This document shows, piece by piece, positions 50,565 through 59,823 of a stretch of 64,000 nucleotides of DNA; within the stretch, counting starts at the first letter, position 1; each line of letters begins with the position of its first letter. Under the pieces are notes generated by a model. The model was not told the origin of the DNA. It ran no database searches and worked only from the letters and a program-made list of their open reading frames with translations. Both the position numbers and the translations under genes were made by a program. The DNA lies in assembly GCA_963746275.1 (NCBI GenBank), contig CAVVAX010000008.1:141144-205143 (forward strand), in the 5' to 3' direction. The DNA is from JAEULH01 sp963746275 (GTDB lineage: Bacteria > Pseudomonadota > Alphaproteobacteria > Rhodospirillales > Defluviicoccaceae).

Positions 50565-53500
50565 CTACATGCTGCGCCGGTACTGGCCGCCGACCTCGAA
50601 CAGCGCGGCGGTGATCTGGCCCAGCGACAACACCCGGACCGCGTCCATCAGCACGGCGAAGACGTTGTCGCCGGCCGTGGCCGCCTGCTGCAACCGCTTC
50701 ACCATCTCCGGCGCGGCATCGGCGTTGCGCGCCTTTAATGCTTCGAGCCTCTGGATCTGGCTCTGCTTCTCGGCTTCCGTGGAGCGCACCAGTTCCGGCG
50801 TCGGCACCTCCTCGCCGCACGGGTTGAGGAAGGTGTTGACGCCAATGATCGGGTAGCTGCCGTCGTGCTTCTTGCGCTCGTAGTAGAGCGATTCCTCCTG
50901 GATCTTGGCCCGCTGGTAGCCGGTCTCCATCGCGCCCAGGACCCCGCCCCGCTCGCTGATCCGGTTGAATTCCTCCAGCACCGCCGCCTCGACCAGGTCG
51001 GTCAGCTCGTCGATGATGAACGAGCCCTGGTTGGGGTTCTCGTTCTTCGCCAGCCCCCACTCCCGGTTGATGATGAGCTGGATGGCCATCGCGCGGCGCA
51101 CGCTTTCTGCCGTCGGGGTGGTGATCGCCTCGTCGTAGGCGTTGGTGTGCAGGCTGTTGGTATTGTCGTAGATGGCAAGCAGCGCCTGCAGCGTCGTGCG
51201 GATGTCGTTGAAGCTATACTCCTGCGCGTGCAGCGACCGCCCCGACGTCTGGGTGTGGTACTTGAGCTTCTGCGAGCGCTCGCTCGCGCCATACTTAAAG
51301 CGCATGGCGGTCGCCCAGATCCGCCGCGCCACCCGGCCCATCACCGTGTACTCGGGGTCCATGCCCGCGGAGAAGAAGAACGACAGGTTTGGGCCGAAGT
51401 CGTCGATGTGCATCCCGCGCGCGAGGTACGCCTCGACGTAGGTAAAGCCATTGGCCAGCGTGAAGGCGAGCTGGGTGATCGGGTTCGCCCCGGCCTCTGC
51501 GATGTGGTAGCCGGAGATCGAAACCGAGTAGAAGTTCCGCACCCGGTGGTGGACGAAGAAGTCCTGGATGTCGGCCATCATCCGGAGCGCGAACTCGGTA
51601 GAGAAGATGCAGGTGTTCTGCCCCTGGTCCTCCTTGAGGATGTCGGCCTGCACCGTGCCGCGGACGTTCTCCAGCACCCAGTCGCGGATCTTGTCGGCCT
51701 CGTCCTCGGTCGGCCGCCGCCCGTTCTCGGCCACGAAGCGGTCGAGCTGCTGGTCGATGGCGGCGTTGAAGAACATCGCCAGGATCGTCGGCGCCGGGCC
51801 GTTGATGGTCATCGACACCGACGTCCGCGGGTCGCACAGGGCGAAGCCGTCGTAGAGCGCCTTGATGTCGTCGAGGGTGGCGATGGAGACGCCGGCGTTG
51901 CCGATCTTGCCGTAAATGTCTGGGCGCAGGTTCGGGTCGAAGCCGTAGAGCGTGACCGAATCGAAGGCGGTGGACAGCCGTTTCGCCTCGGAGTCCTTCG
52001 ACAACAGCTTGAACCGGGCGTTGGTGCGGAAGGGATCGCCCTCGCCGGCGAACATGCGCGTCGGGTCCTCGCCCTCGCGCTTGAAGGAGAAGACGCCGGC
52101 GGTGAACGGGAAGCTGCCCGGGACGTTCTCCTTCAAGAGCCACTTGAGGATCTCGCCCTCGTCCTCGTAGGCCGGCAGCGCCACCTTGGGAATGCGGCTG
52201 CCCGAAAGCGTCGTCTGGTAGAGCTTGGTGCGAACCTCCTTGTCGCGCATCCGCACCACGAACTCGTCGCGGCCGTAGGTCTCGCGCACCGTCGGCCACA
52301 GCTCGATCAGCTTGCGGCAGCGCGGATCCAGCGCCCGCTCCCGCGCCTCCACGAGCTCGGCCAGCGCTTCCGGTTCGGCCGTCCCGGCATCCGCCAGCAT
52401 CCGCCGGGTCTCGCGCAGGTGCTGGCGCTCGCGGGCGATGCGCACCTGCTCGGCGACGGTCTCTGTGGTAGCCGCGGACGGTGTCGGCGATCTCGGCGAG
52501 GTAGCGCCGCTTCGCCGCCGGGACGATGCCGGCGCCGGCGTCGGAGAAGCGGGTCGGCACGCCGGCCAGGTTGCAGCGCCATTGCCCGAGGCCGCGCTCG
52601 TTGAACAGCGAGACCAGGGCTCGGTAGACGGCGCTGACGCCCGCGTCGTTGAAGCGCGAGGAGATGGTGCCGAACACCGGCATCTCGTCCACCGGCTGTG
52701 GTGAACGCCTCGCGGTTGCGCTGGATCTGCTTGGCGACGTCGCGCAAGCGCGTCCAGCGCGCCCTGGCGGTCGAACTTGTTGACCGCGACGACGTCCGCG
52801 AAGTCGAGCATGTCGATCTTCTCGAGCTGGCTCGCGGCGCCGAACTCCGGCGTCATGACGTAGAGCGCGACGTCGACGTGCGGCGCGATCCCGGCGTCGC
52901 CCTGGCCGATGCCGGGCGTCTCGACGATGACGAGATCGAAGCCGGCGGCCTTGGTCGCAGCGACAATGTCGGGCAGCGCCTGCGGGATCTCCTGGTCGCT
53001 GGAGCGGGTCGCGATGGAACGCATGAAGACGTTGGGGGCGTCGATGGCGTTCATTCGGATGCGGTCGCCAAGCAGCGCCCCGCCGGTCTTGCGCCGGGTC
53101 GGGTCGATGGCGATCACGGCGATCCGCGGCTCGCTGCTGTACATCCGGAAGCGGCGAACCAGCTCGTCGGTGAGCGACGACTTGCCGGCGCCGCCGGTCC
53201 CGGTGACACCAAGCACCGGGATCGCGCCGCGCCGGTGCGCATGCGCGTGGATGTCATCGCGGCGGTGATCGTCGAGGACACCCGCTTCCAGGGCGGTGAT
53301 GATCCGGGCGAGGACCCGCGCGTCGCCGGTGGACAGGCCGCCGATGTCCTCGGGCGCGTCTTTCGCCGGGTCGAAGTCGGCGCGCGCCAGCATGTCATCG
53401 ATCATCCCCTGCAGGCCGAGCCTGCGGCCGTCCTCCGGGGTGTAGATGCGGGCGACGCCGTAAGCGTGCAGCTCCGCCACCTCCTCGGCGACGATCACCC

Positions 53501-53855
53501 CGCCGCCGCCGCCGAACACGCGGATCTCGCCACCGCCCTGCTCGCGCAGCAGGTCGAGCATGTACTTGAAGTACTCCATGTGCCCGCCCTGGTACGAGCT
53601 GATGGCGATGCCCTGCACGTCCTCCTGCAGCGCCGCGCGAACCACCTCGTCGACGGAGCGGTTGTGGCCGAGATGGACGACCTCGGCGCCGCCGCTCTGC
53701 AGCAGCCGGCGAATGATGTTGATCGACGCATCGTGGCCATCGAACAGGCTCGCCGCGGTCACAAACCGGATCGGGTTGGCGAGCCGGTAGCCGCCGCGCT
53801 CGGGCGTGCCGGTGGCGCTCAAGGGTTGGGTGGGTACCGCGATATCGTCTGGCAC
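50565..53855 (-). CDS. icmF: Fused isobutyryl-CoA mutase IcmF (about three frameshifts)
   Basis: A B12-dependent acyl-CoA mutase in which three parts are fused. First is the cobalamin domain (FVTAASLFDGHDASINIIRRLL, GIAISSYQGGHMEYFKY). Next is the MeaI-type G domain (VLGVTGTGGAGKSSLTDELV, VIAIDPTRRKTGGALLGDR, VVAVNKFDRQGALDAL). Last is the mutase barrel (FTAGVFSFKREGEDPTRMFAGEGDPFRT, RLSTAFDSVTLYGFDPN, SVSISGYHIAEAGANP, NSLHTNAYDEAITTPT). Length is about 1096 residues. Breaks are near 52745, 52697 and 52468. The GTG at 53855 has GAGGAG 8 bases upstream and is preferred to the ATG at 53930. IcmF interconverts isobutyryl- and n-butyryl-CoA. Confidence 0.9.
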   Translation of the reverse strand: MPDDIAVPTQPLSATGTPERGGYRLANPIRFVTAASLFDGHDASINIIRRLLQSGGAEVVHLGHNRSVDEVVRAALQEDVQGIAISSYQGGHMEYFKYMLDLLREQGGGEIRVFGGGGGVIVAEEVAELHAYGVARIYTPEDGRRLGLQGMIDDMLARADFDPAKDAPEDIGGLSTGDARVLARIITALEAGVLDDHRRDDIHAHAHRRGAIPVLGVTGTGGAGKSSLTDELVRRFRMYSSEPRIAVIAIDPTRRKTGGALLGDRIRMNAIDAPNVFMRSIATRSSDQEIPQALPDIVAATKAAGFDLVIVETPGIGQGDAGIAPHVDVALYVMTPEFGAASQLEKIDMLDFADVVAVNKFDRQGALDALARRRQADPAQPRGVHHSRWTRCRCSAPSPRASTTRASAPSTEPWSRCSTSAASGNGAATWPACRPASPTPAPASSRRRSGATSPRSPTPSAATTETVAEQVRIARERQHLRETRRMLADAGTAEPEALAELVEARERALDPRCRKLIELWPTVRETYGRDEFVVRMRDKEVRTKLYQTTLSGSRIPKVALPAYEDEGEILKWLLKENVPGSFPFTAGVFSFKREGEDPTRMFAGEGDPFRTNARFKLLSKDSEAKRLSTAFDSVTLYGFDPNLRPDIYGKIGNAGVSIATLDDIKALYDGFALCDPRTSVSMTINGPAPTILAMFFNAAIDQQLDRFVAENGRRPTEDEADKIRDWVLENVRGTVQADILKEDQGQNTCIFSTEFALRMMADIQDFFVHHRVRNFYSVSISGYHIAEAGANPITQLAFTLANGFTYVEAYLARGMHIDDFGPNLSFFFSAGMDPEYTVMGRVARRIWATAMRFKYGASERSQKLKYHTQTSGRSLHAQEYSFNDIRTTLQALLAIYDNTNSLHTNAYDEAITTPTAESVRRAMAIQLIINREWGLAKNENPNQGSFIIDELTDLVEAAVLEEFNRISERGGVLGAMETGYQRAKIQEESLYYERKKHDGSYPIIGVNTFLNPCGEEVPTPELVRSTEAEKQSQIQRLEALKARNADAAPEMVKRLQQAATAGDNVFAVLMDAVRVLSLGQITAALFEVGGQYRRSM

Positions 53856-54234
53856 GATCGTCTCCTCCGTCCTGGCGCGCGTCGCGGCTCTCGCCGCCCG
53901 CAGCGGCCTTTTGGTCGCAACGCCCATCATGACCCAGATGGCCGACGGCGTGCAGGCATAGGTGAAGGTGGCCGGCGGTTCCTCCCGCGTCCGCGCCCGG
54001 CCGCCGGCCCTGGAACTTTCCGTTTACGTTAACGTAAAGCGACGGCGAGCGTAGAGGAACCGCCGCGGCAGGTCAAAGGCGGATTGCTCAAAGCCTGGGC
54101 CGCCCGCGCCCAAAAAACCAGCAAAAGCCTACTCATCGCCGCGGCCAGCGTATACTCTCCGCGCCGCCCCGGCCGGCGGAAGGCGGCCTTCCGGGGCGCT
54201 GGACCCATGGACGCGGAAGCGGAAGGCGAAAAGA
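53856..54234. other. Divergent intergenic region icmF/metY
   Basis: 379 bases. It holds the perfect palindrome TTTACGTTAACGTAAA (see next entry). A SAM-II-like leader was looked for before metY and not found. Short ORFs here are shadows. Confidence 0.4.
54023..54038. promoter_or_regulatory. 16-bp palindrome, LiuR-like operator
   Basis: A perfect inverted repeat, TTTACGTTAACGTAAA, 168 bases before the icmF GTG and about 197 before metY. It resembles the motif I recall for the MerR-family regulator LiuR, which controls branched-chain amino acid degradation genes in proteobacteria. IcmF lies in that pathway's neighbourhood, so control of icmF is plausible. No liuR gene is in the window. Confidence 0.55.
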
Positions 54235-55527
54235 GTGACCGAACGGACGATGCACCCGGAGACGGTCGTGCTCCACGGCGGGTTTCGCAGCGAGGAGGTC
54301 ACCGGCGCGGTCGCCGTGCCGATCTACCAGACCACCTCCTACCAGTTCCGCCACACCCAGCACGCCGAGGACCTGTTCGCGCTGCGCGAGCTCGGCAACA
54401 TCTACACCCGGATCATGAACCCGACCTGCGACGTGCTGGAGCGGCGGATGGCGGCGCTCGATGGCGGCGCGGCGGCGCTCGCGGTCGGTTCGGGCCAGGC
54501 GGCCTCGACGCTCGCGGTTCTCAACCTTTGCCAGGCGGGCGACAACTTCGTCAGCTCGACCGACCTTTACGGCGGGACCTGGAACCTGTTCGTCAACACG
54601 CTGAAGGGCATGGGCATCGACGTCCGCTTCGTCGATCCGGCCGACCCGGAAGCCTTCGCCCGGGCGACCGACGCGCGCACCCGCTGCTACTACGCCGAGA
54701 CGCTGCCCAACCCCAAGCTCCAGGTCTTCCCCATCCGCGAGGTCGCGGAGATCGGCCGCGCCCACGGCGTGCCGCTGATCATGGACAACACGGCAGCGCC
54801 GGTGCTGTGCCGGCCGTTCGACCATGGTGCTGCGGTGACGGTGTACTCGACGACCAAGTACATCGGCGGCCACGGCACCTCCATCGGCGGGCTGATCATC
54901 GACGCCGGCAGCTTCGACTGGGAGGCCCACGCCGAGCGCTTTCCGACCCTGACCCAGCCCGACCCCAGTTACCACGGCGCGATCTGGACCGAAGCCGCGA
55001 AGCCGCTGGGGCCGATCGCCTACATCCTGCGCGCCCGCGTCGTGCTGCTGCGCGACATCGGCGCCGCGATGAGCCCGTTCAACGCCTTCATGTTCCTCCA
55101 GGGGCTGGAGACGCTGCCCTTGCGCATGCGCGCGCATTGCGCCAACGCCGTCGCCGTCGCCGAGGCGCTGAGCCGGCACCCCAAGGTCACCAGGGTGATC
55201 TTCCCCGGGCGCCAGGAGGGCGAGATGCGAAGGCGCGCCGAGGCCTACCTCAAGGGCGGGTTCGGAGCACTGCTGGGCTTTGAGCTCTCCGGCGGCCGCG
55301 AGGCGGGCCGGCGGTTCATCGACGCGCTCAAGCTCGTCTATCACGTCGCCAACATCGGCGATGCCCGCACGCTCGCCATCCACCCGGCGACCACCACCCA
55401 CTCCCAGCTCTCGCCCGAGGATCGCCTCGCGACCGGCGTCTCCGACGGCTACGTGCGGCTTTCGATCGGCATCGAGCACATCGACGACATCCAGGCCGAC
55501 CTGATGCAGGCGTTGGAGGCGGCGTAA
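54235..55527 (+). CDS. metY: O-acetylhomoserine/cystathionine-type PLP lyase (MetY-like)
   Basis: A 430-residue Cys/Met-metabolism PLP enzyme. Motifs: VPIYQTTSYQFRHTQHAEDLF, RIMNPTCDVLERRMAALDGG, AVGSGQAASTLAVL, the PLP lysine in TVYSTTKYIGGHG (Lys about 201), and HPATTTHSQLSPEDR near the C-terminus. The longer loops, including FPTLTQPDPSYHG, fit O-acetylhomoserine sulfhydrylases. It would make homocysteine or methionine precursor from O-acetylhomoserine. The start is GTG at 54235, with an ATG at 54250 as an alternative. Divergent from icmF. Confidence 0.87.
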   Translation: MTERTMHPETVVLHGGFRSEEVTGAVAVPIYQTTSYQFRHTQHAEDLFALRELGNIYTRIMNPTCDVLERRMAALDGGAAALAVGSGQAASTLAVLNLCQAGDNFVSSTDLYGGTWNLFVNTLKGMGIDVRFVDPADPEAFARATDARTRCYYAETLPNPKLQVFPIREVAEIGRAHGVPLIMDNTAAPVLCRPFDHGAAVTVYSTTKYIGGHGTSIGGLIIDAGSFDWEAHAERFPTLTQPDPSYHGAIWTEAAKPLGPIAYILRARVVLLRDIGAAMSPFNAFMFLQGLETLPLRMRAHCANAVAVAEALSRHPKVTRVIFPGRQEGEMRRRAEAYLKGGFGALLGFELSGGREAGRRFIDALKLVYHVANIGDARTLAIHPATTTHSQLSPEDRLATGVSDGYVRLSIGIEHIDDIQADLMQALEAA

Positions 55528-55531
55528 AGCC

Positions 55532-56548
55532 GTGCCCGGTCCCGAAGCGCCGGCGGCACGCGGCCATTTCCCGCGCACGCGGATGCGGCGTAACCGCCGC
55601 GCCGTCTGGTCGCGCGCGCTCGTCGCTGAGACCCACCTCAACGCCGAGGACCTGATCTGGCCGATGTTCGTCATCGAGGGCGAGGGCCGCAGAGAGCCGG
55701 TGCCGTCGATGCCGGGCGTCGACCGGCTGTCTGCGGATCTGGTCGTCGAGGCGCTGGGCGAGGCCGTCGAGCTCGGCATCCCCGCGGTGGCGCTCTTCCC
55801 CTACGTCGAGCCGGAGCTGAAGACGGCCGACGGACGCGAAGCGTTCAACCCCGACAACCTCGTCTGCCGCACCATCCGCCGGATCAAGGCCGAGCACCCG
55901 AAGCTCGGCATCATCTGCGACGTGGCGCTGGATCCATTCAACAGCTACGGCCACGACGGCGTCTGCCGCGGCGGCCGGGTGCTGAACGACGAGTCGGTCG
56001 CCATCCTCTGCCAACAGGCGCTGGTGCAGGCGCAAGCCGGATGCGATGTGGTGGCGCCGTCCGACATGATGGACGGCCGCGTCGGCGCGATCCGCGATGC
56101 GCTCGATGCCGCCGGCCTCGTCGACACCCAGATCATGGCCTACGCCGCCAAGTTCGCCTCGGCCTTCTACGGTCCGTTCCGCGACGCCATCGGCTCGGCC
56201 GCGGCCCTCGTCGGCGACAAGAAGACCTATCAGATGGACCCCGCGAACGCACTGGAGGCCCTGCGCGAGGTCGCGCTCGACGTCGAGGAGGGCGCCGACA
56301 TGGTCATCGTCAAGCCGGGCCTGCCCTACCTCGACGTCATCCACCGGGTGAAGACGTCGTTCGGCGTGCCAACCTTCGCCTACAACGTCAGCGGCGAGTA
56401 CGCCATGCTGCGCGCCGCCGCCGACCGCGGCTGGATCGACTACCCCCGGGCACTGCTGGAGACGCTGCTCGCCTTCAAGCGCGCCGGCGCCGACGGCATC
56501 CTCACCTACGCGGCGCTCGACGCCGCCCGGCTGCTGAAGAGCGGTTAA
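55532..56548 (+). CDS. hemB: Delta-aminolevulinic acid dehydratase (porphobilinogen synthase)
   Basis: Condenses two 5-aminolevulinates into porphobilinogen, the second step of tetrapyrrole synthesis (B12 included). 338 residues. DLIWPMFVIEG, VALDPFNSYGHDGV, APSDMMDGRVGAIR, YAAKFASAFYGPFRDA (with a catalytic Lys) and MVIVKPGLPYLDVI (second Lys) are visible. The metal loop SYGHDGVCRGGRVLND has only one Cys, as in the Mg-dependent, non-zinc form. It starts 4 bases after metY, on the same strand. Confidence 0.95.
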   Translation: MPGPEAPAARGHFPRTRMRRNRRAVWSRALVAETHLNAEDLIWPMFVIEGEGRREPVPSMPGVDRLSADLVVEALGEAVELGIPAVALFPYVEPELKTADGREAFNPDNLVCRTIRRIKAEHPKLGIICDVALDPFNSYGHDGVCRGGRVLNDESVAILCQQALVQAQAGCDVVAPSDMMDGRVGAIRDALDAAGLVDTQIMAYAAKFASAFYGPFRDAIGSAAALVGDKKTYQMDPANALEALREVALDVEEGADMVIVKPGLPYLDVIHRVKTSFGVPTFAYNVSGEYAMLRAAADRGWIDYPRALLETLLAFKRAGADGILTYAALDAARLLKSG

Positions 56549-56652
56549 GCGGCCATAGAGGCGGGCGAAAGGATCGGGGTAAGGCGGACGAGGCTTGTGT
56601 GCGAGCCTCCGGGCTCTTAACAAGAACATGCGGCGAGAGGACGTCGAAGGAT

Positions 56653-57228
56653 CTAGAAACTCATGGATGCTCCGGTCGTGCTTCGATCGCGCGTTGTAGC
56701 CAACAGGAGATCGACGCTATCGCTTGCAAACCACCGAGCTTGATAAAACAATATAACCGCCGCAAAAATTTCCTCGATGTTTCTAGTCACAGTAAAAGCA
56801 GAAGGTGGTCCCTTGGAGAACTGTACTACGCTAGCTACATCTGGCCATTCACTTATTGGTAAACCATATTGCACATGGGTAGTTACGTGCTCGCTAGTAT
56901 GCTTTGCCGCATTGCAGAGCGCGTTCAATATTTTCCACTCCGCACATGTCGTAAACTTCTTTATAAAATCTCTCGGCTGGCGTCTCGCCGTCTTTCCGTG
57001 ACTGTATCCAGGTGCTACCCATTCCCTAAGATGATTTAGCGCGGGAAGAAGACGCCGGTCATCACGCACGCGACGACCAGAGCTCCTCGCCGTCGATGTC
57101 ACGCGGACTCCGCGTTGCAACACGCGCTCACTCGCGAGCGCGTGCCACGCGCGGGAGACGGAGTCCAGCGGCATCAGCGCCGCCGGATCCCTCGCCCGCG
57201 GATCGGGAGACGGAGGGGCTCCGCGCAA
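56653..57228 (-). CDS. Hypothetical protein, AT-richer C-terminal half
   Basis: An unrecognised 191-residue ORF. Residues about 1-72 (57228-57010) are GC-rich with Arg-rich sequence, and residues about 73-191 (57010-56653) are AT-richer. The second part has IKKFTTCAEWKILNALCNAAKHTSEHV and NIEEIFAAVILFYQARWFASDS, with an N-x-K-H segment that some uncharacterised families share. The change in composition suggests either a fusion across a junction or a late start. It sits alone between hemB and the hydrolase and may be a fragment of an acquired gene. Confidence 0.4.
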   Translation of the reverse strand: MRGAPPSPDPRARDPAALMPLDSVSRAWHALASERVLQRGVRVTSTARSSGRRVRDDRRLLPALNHLREWVAPGYSHGKTARRQPRDFIKKFTTCAEWKILNALCNAAKHTSEHVTTHVQYGLPISEWPDVASVVQFSKGPPSAFTVTRNIEEIFAAVILFYQARWFASDSVDLLLATTRDRSTTGASMSF

Positions 57229-57262
57229 GTAGCAGGCTGCGACGAGAGGCGCCGGGCGGCGG

Positions 57263-58114
57263 CTAGGCCAGCAGCCAGTCGCGGACGACGGCGATCTGCG
57301 CCGGATCCATCAGCGTCGGGGCGTGGCCAATGCCCGGCAGCTCGACGAGTTCGGCCCCGGGGCCGCGGGTCAGCATCTCCTCGGCGGTCTCATGCAACAA
57401 GATGTCGGACTCGGCGCCGCGGATGATCAGGACCGGACAGGTGATCGCCTCCCACACCGCCCACAGGTCGACGTCCTCCGCCGAATCCTCCCGGAACGGC
57501 TTGGCCAGCGCCGGGTCGTAGTGCAGCCGCCAGACGTCGGCGGCCTTGTCCCGCCTGGCGCTGTGGATGGCGAGGTGGCGCCACTGCGCGTCTGTGAGCG
57601 GGCCGAACGGCGCGTGCACCTCGCGCAGGTACGCCTCCAGCGCGTCTAAGCTGCGGAAGGTCGGGTCCAGGCCGATGTAGCCGCCGATCCGCGCCAGCGC
57701 CGCCTTGTCGATGAAGGCGCCGACGTCGTTGACCACGAGCTTGCGGATCGGCGTGTTGGGCTGCGCTGCCAGCATCATGCCGAGGATGCCGCCCATCGAG
57801 GTGCCAATCCAGTCCACCTCCGGTGCGTCCATCCGCGCGATCAGCGCGTTGAGGTCGGCGAGGTAGGCCGGCGGCCGGTACAGGGCCGGCGACGGGAACC
57901 AGTGGCTCTTGCCGCGGCCGGGCATGTCCGGGCAGGCCACGCGGTAGCGGTCCTCCAGCGCCTCGGCGATGAAGTCGAAGCAGCGGCCGGTGCGGGTCAG
58001 GCCATGCACGCAGATGGCGACACGGGTCTCGCTCGGCGCGCCCCACTCGGTGTAGGCGACCCGGTGGAAGCCGTGGACGCTGAGGCCGAGGTAGCTCTTC
58101 TCCCGCATCGCCAT
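57263..58114 (-). CDS. Alpha/beta hydrolase
   Basis: 283 residues, serine hydrolase fold. The oxyanion region is VAICVHGLTRTGRCFDFIAE, the nucleophile is in VDWIGTSMGGILGM (Ser), the acid is near LIIRGAESDILL, and the His is in LPGIGHAPTL. GGGGAGG lies before the ATG at 58114. Family members are esterases or lactonases; no substrate can be assigned. The frame is intact. Confidence 0.87.
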   Translation of the reverse strand: MAMREKSYLGLSVHGFHRVAYTEWGAPSETRVAICVHGLTRTGRCFDFIAEALEDRYRVACPDMPGRGKSHWFPSPALYRPPAYLADLNALIARMDAPEVDWIGTSMGGILGMMLAAQPNTPIRKLVVNDVGAFIDKAALARIGGYIGLDPTFRSLDALEAYLREVHAPFGPLTDAQWRHLAIHSARRDKAADVWRLHYDPALAKPFREDSAEDVDLWAVWEAITCPVLIIRGAESDILLHETAEEMLTRGPGAELVELPGIGHAPTLMDPAQIAVVRDWLLA

Positions 58115-58320
58115 GACGTGCCTCCCCTGACTCCGCTTCGCGCCCAACGCTGAACGGGCCTTGTAGCATCTTCGCGCGCCAGGTTCAGGTCCTGCACCTG
58201 TGAGACACCAATGCAAGGGGGTCGACCTGGCTCAAAGCTGGAGAATGGCGAGCGAGCTCTGGGAGGGGGAGCGCCGATCCCCGTTCGCGGCCACATTGCC
58301 GCCGGCGAGGGCGGCCCGTT

Positions 58321-58368
58321 GATGCCCCACTCGATGCCCCACTCGATGCCCCGCTCGATGCCCGACTC
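58321..58368. repeat. 12-bp tandem repeat, four units
   Basis: Units GATGCCCCACTC, GATGCCCCACTC, GATGCCCCGCTC and GATGCCCGACTC in direct succession. It lies just beyond the hypothetical membrane protein's 3' end and is the only perfect short tandem array noticed in the window. Confidence 0.7.
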
Positions 58369-58403
58369 ATTCCCGGGGAGGCCAGCGGCGCACAGCGCGA
58401 AAA

Positions 58404-58781
58404 CTACGGGTTCTGCGCCTCGATCATGGCCGCTTCGATCGCGGCCGGATCAACGAACAGGCCGGCGCCGAGGCTGAGCGCCAGCATAACCGCGGCCTCG
58501 TCCCAACGGGTGAGGTGGTCGGCCTGCGCCCGCTCGCCATAGACCAGCGCGAAGGTGGCGATCACCAGCGCCGAGATGAAGGCAAGCGAACTAATGGCGG
58601 CAATCGTGAGACCCGGGGGTGCGAAGGAGGCAAGCAAGAGCGTGGTGGCGATCATCACCGCCAGCCGGAGCAGGCTCAGCCGGTTGCGCTCATCGCGTGG
58701 ATCGCCCGACGAGCCTAAGGACGAAGCCGAATGCTGCCTCGGGCTCATCGGGGTCATCTCCTGTCTCCTACGTTTGCTCAC
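58404..58781 (-). CDS. Two-span hypothetical membrane protein
   Basis: A 125-residue protein not assigned to a family. Hydrophobic stretches at about 38-58 (LLRLAVMIATTLLLASFAPP) and 60-80 (TIAAISSLAFISALVIATFALVY) predict two membrane helices; the N-terminus is polar and basic, and the C-terminus is acidic with a third weaker hydrophobic stretch (AVMLALSLGAGLFV). The start is uncertain; a Met at residue 9 or 12 is possible. Confidence 0.5.
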   Translation of the reverse strand: MSKRRRQEMTPMSPRQHSASSLGSSGDPRDERNRLSLLRLAVMIATTLLLASFAPPGLTIAAISSLAFISALVIATFALVYGERAQADHLTRWDEAAVMLALSLGAGLFVDPAAIEAAMIEAQNP

Positions 58782-58891
58782 GCATAAGATATCGGCGTCG
58801 AGCGCTGGGAGATCAACGGCCTGACATCTTGTTCAGCCGGCCGCCCGCCGATAGGCTCGCCGCCGCCCCCGCCCTCCTTGCACGCGAGGAC

Positions 58892-59023
58892 ATGCCCTTG
58901 GAGAGGAACAGCGAAACGCCGCTACGGCCACCGCGAGACGAGGCCCGCACAGGGCTACGGCCACGCATCTGGGTTCCGGCCTTGATGCTGGCGGTGGCGC
59001 TGATCCTCTATGTGGCAAGCTGA
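58892..59023 (+). CDS. Small single-span protein (hypothetical)
   Basis: A 43-residue ORF starting MPLERNSETPLRPP and ending with a hydrophobic helix IWVPALMLAVALILYVAS. GCGAGGAC just before the ATG is an acceptable ribosome site. No family is recognised. It overlaps nothing else on either strand and lies between two other genes, so it could be real, but short length leaves doubt. Confidence 0.4.
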   Translation: MPLERNSETPLRPPRDEARTGLRPRIWVPALMLAVALILYVAS

Positions 59024-59074
59024 TAGAACCAAGCTGCGCCGCGAAGCACATCCAGACGCAAGCAGCGTTGCCGC

Positions 59075-59746
59075 TCAGCGCGCCGCGGCGTCCACCGGCA
59101 GGCTGTCGAGGAATGATTTGGTCGCCGGCAGAATGCGGCGGACGATCTCGTTGACCCCGGCAGCGTTGGGGTGAATTCCGTCAGGCTGGTTAAGGGATGG
59201 CGCCAGGGCAACGCCCTCGAGGAAGAACGAATAGAGCGCGACGTCGTGCTTGTCGGCGAGGCGGTGGAACACGGCCTCAAAGGCGCGGCCGTACTCGGCG
59301 CCGAGGTTTGGCGGCGCCTTCATGCCCGTGAGCAGAACCGGCAGACCGCGATCGGCGGACAGGGTCAAGATGGCATCCAGGTTGGCGTACATCGCCTCGG
59401 GGTCGAGGCCGCGCAGGCCGTCGTTGCCGCCGAGCTCCACCATGACCGCATCCGGGATTGTCTCAGCGGAACCGAGCAACCAGGGTAGCCGCGCCAGTCC
59501 GGCGGCGGTGGTATCGCCCGACACCCCGGCGTCGATCACCTCGACGGCATAACCCTCGGCGCGGAGCGCCGCCTGCAGCCGGGCGACGAAGGCGTCGTCT
59601 TGGGCCAGGCCATAGCCGGCGGTGAGGCTGTCGCCCAGGATCATCAGCCGCACCGGTTCCTTCGCCGCCGCCTGCAAGCCTCCGGTCATCGTCATGGCGA
59701 GGCCGAGCAGGAGCGCGGCGGCGGCAAAAGCCAGTCGCCGGAGCAT
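59075..59746 (-). CDS. tesA: Arylesterase/acyl-CoA thioesterase I (SGNH hydrolase)
   Basis: A secreted lipase-like SGNH hydrolase of 223 residues. The signal peptide covers about 1-28; block I is MILGDSLTAGYGL (Ser), block III VELGGNDGLRG (Asn) and block V DGIHPNAAGV (Asp and His). ATG 59746 gives a standard signal sequence; the longer 264-residue ORF upstream is unlikely. It diverges from ybbA, an arrangement conserved with the ybbAP pair in many proteobacteria. Confidence 0.93.
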   Translation of the reverse strand: MLRRLAFAAAALLLGLAMTMTGGLQAAAKEPVRLMILGDSLTAGYGLAQDDAFVARLQAALRAEGYAVEVIDAGVSGDTTAAGLARLPWLLGSAETIPDAVMVELGGNDGLRGLDPEAMYANLDAILTLSADRGLPVLLTGMKAPPNLGAEYGRAFEAVFHRLADKHDVALYSFFLEGVALAPSLNQPDGIHPNAAGVNEIVRRILPATKSFLDSLPVDAAAR

Positions 59747-59823
59747 CGCGTTGACAGCGAAGCCTCCCGGTCCATATCGCCTGCTAGTCCACGCATTCTC
59801 GCCGCAGGTGAGCGCGCATTGAT

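Noticed and set aside
54040..54234. SAM-II riboswitch before metY
   Set aside because: I looked for the pseudoknot core and its conserved A-rich strands and found none. The leader is GC-rich without the right pairing.
58321..58368. 12-bp tandem repeat as a CRISPR or regulatory array
   Set aside because: Units are contiguous without spacers, so this is a simple tandem repeat.
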